From NCBI GenBank assembly GCA_002499945.1, contig DKYP01000172.1:1-19861 (forward strand): a DNA stretch of 19,861 nucleotides, in the 5' to 3' direction. The DNA is from Lachnoclostridium sp. UBA7097. GTDB taxonomy: Bacteria; Bacillota; Clostridia; Lachnospirales; Lachnospiraceae. Numbering within the stretch: position 1 is the stretch's first letter; every line of letters starts with the position of its first letter. The notes beneath the pieces are model-generated. The model had not been told where the DNA came from. It saw nothing but the letters and a program-made list of their open reading frames with translations, and searched no databases. A program made the position numbers and the translations under genes. This document shows positions 1-6,594 of this stretch, one piece after another.

Positions 1-120
1 GGGATATGTCACAGCTTTATATCCTGCATTACATGCGTTGAATTTCCAGAGCCCTGCAAAACATTGTAAAAAAGTTAATGCAAAAAAATGCAGGCTGCTT
101 TGGAAATTTAATAAAATTTA

Positions 121-149
121 TTGGTTAGATAATGCAGTTTAAGTATATT
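121..149 (+). promoter_or_regulatory. Putative SigA-type promoter of the first MutS-like gene
   Basis: TTGGTT at 121-126 and TATATT at 144-149 are 17 bases apart, the ideal spacing for a vegetative promoter. Transcription would start near 156, giving a short leader with AGGAGG at 176-181. Bases 1-120 hold no gene I can support, only the inverted repeats described under findings. Confidence 0.45.
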
Positions 150-191
150 TGTATATAAATTTACACATTTTTAACAGGAGGCTTGGCTGAA

Positions 192-1718
192 ATGACAGAT
201 TCTTTTTTACTTTACAGGGATTCTTCAACAGAAGGGAAAAAACCATATTTTTCAAGGTATGATATAATAAAGGATTTAAACCTTGATATTATTTTCCGTA
301 CAATGTCAAGAGGGGATGTGCTTATTTCTGAAAATATAAACAGGATAATGATGCTTCCGCTTAAAACGCCAGAACAGGTTTTATACCGCCAGGAGATAAT
401 AAAGGATTTTTATAATAATGAAGATTTGATTGAAGCAATGTATGAATGTGTGCTAGGGCAGCAGAAAGCACTTGCTACATTTAAAGAAGAAACAGAGAAA
501 AACCGTACAAGGCAGGCAAGGAAGGCTTCACAGATTATAGAAACGTTAAATTACCTTGGAAACGGGCAGGACGGGCTGGTTTATATTAAGGACCTTCTGG
601 AAAAATATAAAGACAAGTTAAAATCAGAGGGGTTAAACAGCCTTTTAAAAAGGCTTGTGGATTTACCATTAGAACAGATAAAAGAAAAGCTTAATGATAT
701 GGATTTCTTTGTATCTGGCGGTGAGATTGGCTATACATTCCAGTTTGGCGGGGGATTTAAAGTTACAAGGGCATCTGTTAATTACTGCCAGACAATGGGG
801 CGTGTACAGAAAAAACAGAAACAGGGAGGGTTTAAAAAGTTTTATGATAAGTATATTAAGAAAAATTCCCTGCAAATAAATAATAATGAAGAATTACAAA
901 AAGATGTGGAATATTTAGAGGAATTTACATTGCAGCAGATATTAAGGATATTCCAGCCATATCTTTCAGAAATGATGGCATTTTACAGCCATTTTACAGA
1001 GGAAATAGCATTTTATAAGGGCGTGTTTAATATTATGAAACGCATGGAGGAACTGGGGATAAAGCTTGTAATGCCAAAGCCTGCGCCTGCTGGTTCTAAA
1101 GATACAGAATTTAAGAACCTGTATGAACTGCCAATGGCTGTTTATATGCAGAGAAGGCCTGTAGGCAACAGTATTTCCTTGTATAATAATATATTAACAT
1201 TAGTGACAGGAGCAAACCAGGGAGGCAAGTCAACATTTTTAAGAAGTTACGGGGTTGCACAGGTACTTATGCAGTGTGGCATGCCAGTGCCGGCAGACAG
1301 TTTTATGGCACCGCTTTACAAACAGGTGTTTACACATTTTACCAGAAGGGAAGATGAACAGTTAAACAGCGGCCGCCTGCAGGAAGAGTTAAAGCGTATG
1401 AGTGAGATGGTACAGGCAGCCATGCCGCACAGCCTTTTCCTTCTGAATGAATCATTTGCCAGCACTACAGAAAAAGAAGGCTCACAGATAGCAGACGGCA
1501 TACTCCATGCATTTTATGACAAAGAAATTACAACAATTATGGTTACACACTTGTGCCAGCTTGCCAAATCACTTTATAATAAAAAAATCCAGGGTGTGTC
1601 ATTCCTTATTGCAGAAAGAAAAGATGATGGTACAAGGACATTTAAAATGATGCCAGGAGAACCAGAATATACAAGCTATGGTACAGATTTATTTAATATT
1701 ATAAGGCAGGAATTATAA
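192..1718 (+). CDS. MutS-like ATPase without mismatch-recognition domain
   Basis: A 508-residue protein related to the C-terminal half of MutS: a predicted lever/clamp-like helical part (about 1-330) followed by an ABC-type ATPase. The Walker A loop GANQGGKST is at 340-348. The Walker B region reads LLNES around N419-E420, with Asn where classical MutS has Asp; I believe this Asn is a feature of this MutS-like branch rather than damage. A THLCQLAK switch-histidine segment follows. There is no N-terminal mismatch-binding domain (no FxE motif), so it is unlikely to be the housekeeping repair protein; substrate and role are unknown. A longer frame opens with TTG at 183, but that codon lies one base from AGGAGG (176-181), whereas ATG 192 is 10 bases from it, so ATG is chosen. 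It appears to be a single-gene unit: over 200 bases with another promoter separate it from the next gene. Confidence 0.85.
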   Translation: MTDSFLLYRDSSTEGKKPYFSRYDIIKDLNLDIIFRTMSRGDVLISENINRIMMLPLKTPEQVLYRQEIIKDFYNNEDLIEAMYECVLGQQKALATFKEETEKNRTRQARKASQIIETLNYLGNGQDGLVYIKDLLEKYKDKLKSEGLNSLLKRLVDLPLEQIKEKLNDMDFFVSGGEIGYTFQFGGGFKVTRASVNYCQTMGRVQKKQKQGGFKKFYDKYIKKNSLQINNNEELQKDVEYLEEFTLQQILRIFQPYLSEMMAFYSHFTEEIAFYKGVFNIMKRMEELGIKLVMPKPAPAGSKDTEFKNLYELPMAVYMQRRPVGNSISLYNNILTLVTGANQGGKSTFLRSYGVAQVLMQCGMPVPADSFMAPLYKQVFTHFTRREDEQLNSGRLQEELKRMSEMVQAAMPHSLFLLNESFASTTEKEGSQIADGILHAFYDKEITTIMVTHLCQLAKSLYNKKIQGVSFLIAERKDDGTRTFKMMPGEPEYTSYGTDLFNIIRQEL

Positions 1719-1806
1719 AGGTACACCAATATTAATAATGGCTGGATACAGGGTGGCAAAACCCAGAAAAAGATGGCAAATTTATGACAAAAATATGTTT
1801 TTATTA

Positions 1807-1835
1807 TTGCATTTTTTATAATTCTAGTATATAAT
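1807..1835 (+). promoter_or_regulatory. Putative promoter of the HAD-GNAT gene
   Basis: TTGCAT at 1807-1812 and a perfect TATAAT at 1830-1835 are separated by 17 bases. Expected start of transcription is near 1842, which places the inverted repeat at 1858-1893 inside the leader of the downstream gene. Confidence 0.6.
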
Positions 1836-1857
1836 AAAACTACCTTTCTTTTTCATA

Positions 1858-1900
1858 AATTCCGCTGGTGTCTATGTGTATGCCAGCGGAATTATTATTT
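1858..1900 (+). terminator. Hairpin between MutS-like and HAD-GNAT genes; terminator or leader element
   Basis: A perfect 11-bp inverted repeat (1858-1868 with 1883-1893, arms AATTCCGCTGG and CCAGCGGAATT) encloses a 14-base loop and is followed by the weak T-rich stretch ATTATTT. It could terminate the MutS-like transcript. Because it lies downstream of the good promoter at 1807-1835, it would also be transcribed in the HAD-GNAT leader and might act there as a partial attenuator. Confidence 0.5.
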
Positions 1901-1926
1901 AAACCAGTTTAAAAGGGGGCATTAAT

Positions 1927-3108
1927 ATGTTAAAAGCAATTATTTTCGATATGGACGGGGTAATTATAAACAGTGAACCGGGCCATGCAAAAGCGGCACT
2001 GGAAGTATTAAGAAAGCATAATGTTAATACAGATGCTTCATACTGTAAAGGATTTATTGGCAGTTCTACAAAAAGCATGTGCGAAGATGCCATAAAACGT
2101 TTTGGCATAGATATAACAACAGAAGGGCTTCTGGCTGAAATGAACAGGGCAAAAAAGGAACTTGTATTAAAAGAAGGCTATCCTGTTATAGATGGTGTTA
2201 CAGAACTTGTCAAAAGGCTGTATAAGGCTGGCTATAAACTTGCTGTTGCCTCCTCATCATCATTTACAGAGATAGAGGACACCGTAAAGGCACTTGGCAT
2301 TAAAAAATATTTTGACAAGCTGGTTTCAAGCTCAAATGTCAAAAGGCCAAAACCAGCACCTGATATTTTTGAACTTGCACTTTCAAAGCTTGGTGTATCT
2401 GCAAAAGAAACCATTGTTATAGAAGATTCAGAATTTGGCATTGAAGCCGCCAAAGCTGCAGGAATTGCCTGTGCAGGGTATATTAACCCGGATTCAGGCG
2501 GGCAGTCACTTAAAAAAGCAGATGTATTAATTGAAAGCTTTGTTAATTTAAGCGTACACTTTTTTGAATATACACTACAGCGTTCACAGGGGCTTCCTGT
2601 CAATATAACATCAACCAAAAGGTTAATTATCCGTGAACTTGCAGTTTCCGATATTAAGGAAATCTACCCTATTTACACTGACCCGCAGATAAGGAAATAT
2701 ATAGAAAATATAGATGATTATATGGAGAATGAGATAGAGAAACAGAAAGCATATATACAGAATGTATATTCATTCTATGGTTATGGGCTGTGGGGCGTGT
2801 TCAGCAAGACAACAGGACGCCTTATAGGAAGGTGTGGTATAGAAAACCACATAATAGACGGCAAAGAAGAAATAATGCTTTCTTATCTTCTCGACAGCCA
2901 GCACTGGGGCTATGGATATGCACTTGAATGCTGCAATGCAGTATTAAAATATGCATATGAAGAACTGGATATACACAGGATAGTAGCAGTAATAGATACG
3001 GGCAACGTACGTTCAGTTAAAACAGCACAGAAGCTTGGCATGGAATGTGAAAAAGAATTTGTACATAACAACCGTAAATCATTCTTATATGTGATTGAAA
3101 AGAAGTAA
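1927..3108 (+). CDS. HAD-family phosphatase fused to GNAT acetyltransferase
   Basis: A 393-residue two-domain protein. Residues 1 to about 205 are a subfamily IA HAD hydrolase of the beta-phosphoglucomutase type: motif I FDMDGV with D8 and D10, the motif II serine in AVASSSS, the motif III lysine in KRPKPAPDIF, and motif IV IEDSEFGIEAA. Residues from about 227 to the end are a RimJ/RimL-like GNAT domain, opening with TKRLIIREL and containing the acetyl-CoA-binding part around WGYGYALE and the typical ending GNVRSVKTAQKLGM. The HAD part predicts phosphatase or phosphomutase action on a small phosphorylated metabolite, the GNAT part acyl transfer from acetyl-CoA to an amine; neither substrate can be read from the sequence. 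The frame is uninterrupted across the junction, so this is a true fusion. The start is ATG 1927 with a G-rich ribosome binding site (1915-1919) seven bases upstream. Confidence 0.85.
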   Translation: MLKAIIFDMDGVIINSEPGHAKAALEVLRKHNVNTDASYCKGFIGSSTKSMCEDAIKRFGIDITTEGLLAEMNRAKKELVLKEGYPVIDGVTELVKRLYKAGYKLAVASSSSFTEIEDTVKALGIKKYFDKLVSSSNVKRPKPAPDIFELALSKLGVSAKETIVIEDSEFGIEAAKAAGIACAGYINPDSGGQSLKKADVLIESFVNLSVHFFEYTLQRSQGLPVNITSTKRLIIRELAVSDIKEIYPIYTDPQIRKYIENIDDYMENEIEKQKAYIQNVYSFYGYGLWGVFSKTTGRLIGRCGIENHIIDGKEEIMLSYLLDSQHWGYGYALECCNAVLKYAYEELDIHRIVAVIDTGNVRSVKTAQKLGMECEKEFVHNNRKSFLYVIEKK

Positions 3109-3130
3109 GTTTGAAAGTTCCTTTTAAACT

Positions 3131-3164
3131 ATTACCCTCTGGATATCCAGAGGGTAATTTTAGT
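3131..3164. terminator. Bidirectional intrinsic terminator between convergent genes
   Basis: A perfect 12-bp inverted repeat (3131-3142 with 3147-3158, ATTACCCTCTGG and its complement) has a four-base ATAT loop and a short T run (3159-3161) on the plus strand. It sits in the 51-base gap between the HAD-GNAT stop and the lgt stop, so it can serve both transcripts, although the T tract is short in both directions. Confidence 0.75.
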
Positions 3165-4029
3165 CCGTGGTATTCTTTTTCCCTTTAGCAACCGCTTTGT
3201 ATATAAGGATAATGGCGGCTGTAATAACCAGTATTCCAGATAGTACCTGTGAAACTGCAAGCCCTGTTCCTGGGAATATGAGCTGGTCTGTCCGGAGTCC
3301 TTCTATCCATACCCTGCCAGCACCGTAGCCAAGGAGGTATATAAGAAATAACTGCCCGTCATATTTTTTATGTCTGGTAAATAGCAATATAATAACCAGT
3401 ATGCAGATATTCCACATTGATTCATACAGGAATGTAGGATGTACCTGTATATAATCTGTGCCATTTATGGATACAGTATTGTTATATAAACTGTCAGTAA
3501 TATAGGATTTATTTACATCTGACATTTTTATCTGCATTGCAAAGGGGCAGTCCGTATATCCTCCAAATGCTTCCCTGTTAAAAAAATTCCCCCACCTGCC
3601 TATTATCTGGCCGGTCAAAAGACCTGTACATGCAGTGTCAACAAGCCTTAAAAACGGTACTTTCCTTACTTTTGAAAATACAAATGTAGTTATTACGCCT
3701 GCTATAACACCACCATAAATTGCAAGGCCGCCCCCACGGATATTAATTATCTCGCCAGGGTTTTTACTATAGTAATCCCAGCTGAATATAACATAATAAA
3801 GCCTTGCGCCTATAACTGCAAATACAATATCCCAGAGTGCAAGGTCAAGGTAAATTTCCTTATTCTGCCCTGTCCGTTTTGCCTGGAATGATGCAATAAG
3901 GTAGCCGCACAGCATACCAAGTGATATGATTATTCCATAATAAGCAATGGAAAACCCGCCAATAGAAATGTTTTTGCCAAGCTTTTCAATTTCTATCCCA
4001 AGATGCGGGAATCTTATATCTGCTCCCAT
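3160..4029 (-). CDS. lgt: Prolipoprotein diacylglyceryl transferase
   Basis: Membrane enzyme that moves diacylglycerol from phosphatidylglycerol to the lipobox cysteine of prelipoproteins, the first step of lipoprotein maturation. The 289-residue protein has about seven hydrophobic segments and the Lgt signatures: GRWGNFFNREAFGG in the phosphatidylglycerol-binding region, HPTFLYES, and the C-terminal GRVWIEGLRTDQL with its conserved arginine. Length is normal for the family. A TTG lies four codons upstream at 4041, but it overlaps the ribosome binding site GGAGG (complement of 4035-4039), so ATG at 4027-4029, five bases from it, is chosen. It follows ychF by 14 bases and is probably cotranscribed with it. 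Ends directly at the shared terminator. Confidence 0.95.
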   Translation of the reverse strand: MGADIRFPHLGIEIEKLGKNISIGGFSIAYYGIIISLGMLCGYLIASFQAKRTGQNKEIYLDLALWDIVFAVIGARLYYVIFSWDYYSKNPGEIINIRGGGLAIYGGVIAGVITTFVFSKVRKVPFLRLVDTACTGLLTGQIIGRWGNFFNREAFGGYTDCPFAMQIKMSDVNKSYITDSLYNNTVSINGTDYIQVHPTFLYESMWNICILVIILLFTRHKKYDGQLFLIYLLGYGAGRVWIEGLRTDQLIFPGTGLAVSQVLSGILVITAAIILIYKAVAKGKKNTTD

Positions 4030-4043
4030 ACCAGCCTCCAATA

Positions 4044-5141
4044 CTATACGTTAAAACGGAACAATACGACATCCCCGTCCTGTACTATATATTCTTTGCC
4101 TTCAGAGCGCACAAGGCCTTTTTCCTTTGCTGCATTCATGCTTCCCTGTTCTACAAGGTTTTTATAACTTACAACCTCTGCACGTATAAAGCCCCTTTCA
4201 AAGTCTGAATGTATTTTGCCAGCAGCCTGTGGTGCTTTTGTCCCTTTTTTAATTGTCCATGCCTTTGTTTCCATTTCACCTGAAGTTATATAGCTTATAA
4301 GCCCAAGCAGTGAATAGCTTGCACGTATCATTTTCTCAAGGCCTGATTCCTTAATTCCAAGGTCATCAAGGAACATTTTTCTTTCTTCATCATCAAGTTC
4401 TGCAATTTCCTGCTCTATCTGTGCACAGATTACAAAAACTTCTGAACCTTCATTCTTTGCATATTCCCTTACTGAATTTACATAACTGTTTCCTGCTGCA
4501 TCTTCTGCAAGGTCTTCTTCTGAAACATTTGCAGCATATATAACAGGTTTAGCAGTAAGCAGGTTAAAGCTTTCAAGAAGTGCAGCTTCTTCATCACTGG
4601 CAGTTTCATAGCTTTTTGCCATTTTGCCGTACTCAAGGTGTTTTTTAAGGTTTTCAACAAGGTCTTTTTCCTGTACAAGTGTCTTGTCGCCTTTTACACT
4701 TTTCACAAGCTTTGCATAGCGTCTTTCAAGTATCTCAAGGTCAGAGAATAAAAGTTCAAGGTTAATTGTTTCAATATCACGCAGCGGGTCAATGCTTCCA
4801 TCAACATGCACAATATTGCTGTCCTCAAAGCAGCGCACCACATGTATAATTGCATCAACTTCACGGATATTTGAAAGAAACTGGTTTCCAAGCCCTTCTC
4901 CTTTAGAAGCCCCTTTTACAAGCCCTGCAATATCCACAAATTCAATAGCCGCAGGCACAACCCTGGCTGAATTATGCATTTTGGCAAGCACATCAAGCCT
5001 TGCATCAGGTACAGGCACTATCCCTATATTGGGGTCAATAGTACAGAAAGGATAATTCGCTGACTCTGCACCAGCTTTCGTTAATGAGTTAAATAATGTA
5101 CTTTTGCCGACATTTGGCAAACCAACGATTCCTAATTTCAT
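4044..5141 (-). CDS. ychF: Ribosome-associated ATPase YchF (Obg/OLA1 family)
   Basis: A 365-residue translational P-loop NTPase of the Obg superfamily, standard length. The N-terminal domain opens with the P-loop GLPNVGKST and has the G3 motif DIAGLVKGASKGEGLGNQFL. The position of the base-specifying NKxD motif reads NVSEED, the altered form that makes YchF/OLA1 proteins prefer ATP to GTP. A coiled-coil segment follows in the middle (about residues 130-200). The C-terminal TGS-like domain ends in the conserved RAEVVSY... GDVVLFRFNV. YchF binds ribosomes and is linked to stress and redox responses in other bacteria. The ATG at 5139-5141 has an AGGAG site 11 bases upstream, and the promoter at 5197-5226 lies in front. 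First gene of a probable ychF-lgt operon. Confidence 0.96.
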   Translation of the reverse strand: MKLGIVGLPNVGKSTLFNSLTKAGAESANYPFCTIDPNIGIVPVPDARLDVLAKMHNSARVVPAAIEFVDIAGLVKGASKGEGLGNQFLSNIREVDAIIHVVRCFEDSNIVHVDGSIDPLRDIETINLELLFSDLEILERRYAKLVKSVKGDKTLVQEKDLVENLKKHLEYGKMAKSYETASDEEAALLESFNLLTAKPVIYAANVSEEDLAEDAAGNSYVNSVREYAKNEGSEVFVICAQIEQEIAELDDEERKMFLDDLGIKESGLEKMIRASYSLLGLISYITSGEMETKAWTIKKGTKAPQAAGKIHSDFERGFIRAEVVSYKNLVEQGSMNAAKEKGLVRSEGKEYIVQDGDVVLFRFNV

Positions 5142-5196
5142 AATAATTTTATCTCCTCAAGTTATAAATTTGCTCAAATCCAATCAACATTTGGTA

Positions 5197-5226
5197 ATTA
5201 TAACACAAGTTTCTGGTATATTTCAA
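5197..5226 (-). promoter_or_regulatory. Promoter of the ychF-lgt operon
   Basis: On the minus strand TTGAAA (complement of 5221-5226) and TATAAT (complement of 5197-5202) are 18 bases apart, and TGT directly before the -10 box gives an extended -10 element. The spacer contains ACCAGAAACTTGTG, similar to sequences in two other nearby minus-strand promoter regions (see findings). Confidence 0.65.
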
Positions 5227-5229
5227 TAT

Positions 5230-5400
5230 TTATATAATAAATGGACAGCCCGCCACTATTTCATTATCATTCTTAATCTTTTCCAAAGTTTCCTTGCTTT
5301 CAATGGAAAATGAATTTTTGCTAAAATTATATTCCTTTAGGAATCTATCAACGCAAAACTTTGTATTTCCTGTGCCACTAAAATATACTCCTGTCATCAT
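5230..5400 (-). pseudogene. Truncated flavodoxin/EFR1-type ferredoxin, N-terminal remnant
   Basis: From ATG at 5398-5400 the frame encodes 56 residues starting MMTGVYFSGTGNTKFCVD, the FMN-phosphate-binding loop (SGTGNT) that opens flavodoxins and the flavodoxin half of EFR1-family proteins, and reaches NDNEIVAGCPFII, the second strand where such proteins normally continue into a GYPVY-like motif. It then stops. The rest of the flavodoxin fold and any [4Fe-4S] ferredoxin module are absent, and the next bases are the ychF promoter rather than a frameshifted continuation. I read it as the remnant of a larger gene lost by deletion. The frame is open upstream to 5451, overlapping the end of the hemerythrin gene, but homology starts at MMTG. 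It could still be translated as a short peptide; the ribosome binding site is poor. Confidence 0.65.
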
Positions 5401-5426
5401 GCCCCACAGTTTCTGGTTTGCTGCAA
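5396..5426 (-). repeat. Degenerate copy of the hemerythrin promoter sequence
   Basis: On the minus strand this stretch reads TTGCAG, then AAACCAGAAACTGTGGGG, then CATGAT. It aligns, with small gaps, to the hemerythrin promoter at 6333-6361 (TTGCAT, AAACCAGAACTGTGG, CATAAT). The spacer here is 19 bases rather than 17, so it would be a weak promoter. It forms an imperfect direct repeat with that copy, flanking the hemerythrin gene. Confidence 0.55.
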
Positions 5427-5428
5427 AT

Positions 5429-6286
5429 TCATAAAGATGTATATTGTGCAATTTTCATATCATGTTTCATAATATGGTTTCCAAGCCATGCATAGAGAAA
5501 ATCAAGAAGCCCTTCCAGGAACTCTTTAGGGTTTTCCATGCCTTCACCCATATCCCTGTCTGAAAGGCGTTCAATAAAGGAAGCATGTGCATTTCTCTGG
5601 AAATCCAGCTCTGGGAAATTATTTTTTTCCATAATTTCCTCTTCATGTGCAAAATGGGTCTGGGTGTATTTTTCCAGCCTGTCTAGCAGCCCCAGTACCT
5701 CATCATATTTATCATCACTATAGTTATCCTCTATCAGTTTATAAATATCATTAATTATTGCAAAGAGATTTTCATGTTCCTTGTCAATCTGTTCTATGCC
5801 AGTGTGGTATTTTGGAAGAAATTCACAATAGACAAGTTCATCTTTATCACTTTCTTTATTATGGCGGGTAACTGGTGAATCTGACAGGTGTACCACTTTT
5901 CCAATCAGTGTATCACTATTTAAAATATGCCCATAGAGCCATTTAATCATGTAAACCAGCAAATCCTTTGTTATAGGGCGTTTTTCTGCATCATCAAGGC
6001 CCATCAGGTCAATGGACTGCATTTTGTTCATAAAAAACTGGTGGGAAAAGCGCTGCCTCTGCAATTCAGGGTCATGGTGCTTTTCCATCCATGCCTCTTC
6101 ATGCGCAAAGTGGTTTTTGCCATATTCAATAAAGTACTGGATATAGTCCTCCACTTCAACTTGGTTTATATCGTTTTTATTGCTGCCCAGCTTATCCACC
6201 AGGTGGTTGATGATTTCAAATAACTGCCTATGTTCTTCATCAATCATATCAATTCCTGTCATACAGTCTTTGGTAAACTTAAACAT
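5429..6286 (-). CDS. Two-domain bacteriohemerythrin
   Basis: A 285-residue protein made of two consecutive hemerythrin domains (about 1-130 and 145-285), each predicted to bind a non-haem di-iron centre that reversibly binds O2. Both carry the full ligand set. Domain 1 has TGIDMIDEEHRQLF, then NHFAHEEAWME, a histidine in FSHQFF, and HILNSD. Domain 2 has TGIEQIDKEHENLF, then THFAHEEEIME, a histidine in NAHASF, and HIMKHD. In anaerobes such proteins are thought to scavenge, store or sense oxygen; no signalling domain is attached here. The frame is open to an ATG at 6370, but homology begins at MFKFTKDC, so ATG 6284-6286 is chosen; its ribosome binding site (AGGAA, about 10 bases upstream) is modest. 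A GTP/flavodoxin remnant and ychF lie downstream on the same strand. Confidence 0.9.
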   Translation of the reverse strand: MFKFTKDCMTGIDMIDEEHRQLFEIINHLVDKLGSNKNDINQVEVEDYIQYFIEYGKNHFAHEEAWMEKHHDPELQRQRFSHQFFMNKMQSIDLMGLDDAEKRPITKDLLVYMIKWLYGHILNSDTLIGKVVHLSDSPVTRHNKESDKDELVYCEFLPKYHTGIEQIDKEHENLFAIINDIYKLIEDNYSDDKYDEVLGLLDRLEKYTQTHFAHEEEIMEKNNFPELDFQRNAHASFIERLSDRDMGEGMENPKEFLEGLLDFLYAWLGNHIMKHDMKIAQYTSL

Positions 6287-6332
6287 ATAATCCACATTCC
6301 TTTCATTATACTTAAGCACAAACCGCATTTCT

Positions 6333-6361
6333 ATTATGCCACAGTTCTGGTTTATATGCAA
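6333..6361 (-). promoter_or_regulatory. Promoter of the bacteriohemerythrin gene
   Basis: On the minus strand TTGCAT (complement of 6356-6361) and CATAAT (complement of 6333-6338) are 17 bases apart, with TGG forming an extended -10. The spacer carries AACCAGAACTGTGG, which recurs at 5396-5426. A start near 6326 would exclude the upstream ATG at 6370, supporting the shorter hemerythrin start. Confidence 0.6.
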
Positions 6362-6412
6362 GTGTGCCATAACAGGACAAATTTATGGTACAGGAATTTC
6401 ATTGTATTTTTC

Positions 6413-6441
6413 TTGCATAGGCGGATTATTAATGATATACT
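6413..6441 (+). promoter_or_regulatory. Promoter of the pnp transcript
   Basis: TTGCAT at 6413-6418 and TATACT at 6436-6441 are separated by exactly 17 bases. Transcription would begin near 6448, giving a leader of roughly 150 bases before pnp that contains an intrinsic terminator. Confidence 0.6.
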
Positions 6442-6484
6442 ATAACACATAATGTGCAGGTAATTACCGGGACTTCTGAAAAGC

Positions 6485-6519
6485 CCGCCTTTAAAAGTAC
6501 ATATAAAAGGCGGTTTTTT
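6485..6519 (+). terminator. Intrinsic terminator inside the pnp leader (attenuator or sRNA end)
   Basis: CCGCCTTT (6485-6492) pairs perfectly with AAAGGCGG (6506-6513) around a 13-base loop, and six T residues (6514-6519) follow at once: a textbook terminator. No plus-strand gene lies upstream, so it must act on transcripts from the promoter at 6413-6441, either premature ends of the pnp mRNA or a small RNA of about 70 bases. CGGG at 6468-6471 can pair with CCCG at 6484-6487, overlapping the left arm, and so offers a competing structure. Confidence 0.7.
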
Positions 6520-6594
6520 CAGTTGTTTCCGGAGAGCCTGCAGTAAAATTTCTGGCATAAAGCCAGCAGAGTTTATACTCAGGAAGGAGAAATA

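Noticed and set aside
183..191. TTG start extending the first MutS-like protein by three residues
   Set aside because: It lies one base from AGGAGG, too close for initiation; the ATG at 192 has correct spacing.
192..1718. Walker B Asp-to-Asn change as an inactivating mutation
   Set aside because: The NE form appears to be standard in this MutS-like branch and the rest of the ATPase is intact.
6287..6370. Longer hemerythrin starting at ATG 6370
   Set aside because: The added residues match no hemerythrin sequence, and the probable promoter (6333-6361) lies within this stretch.
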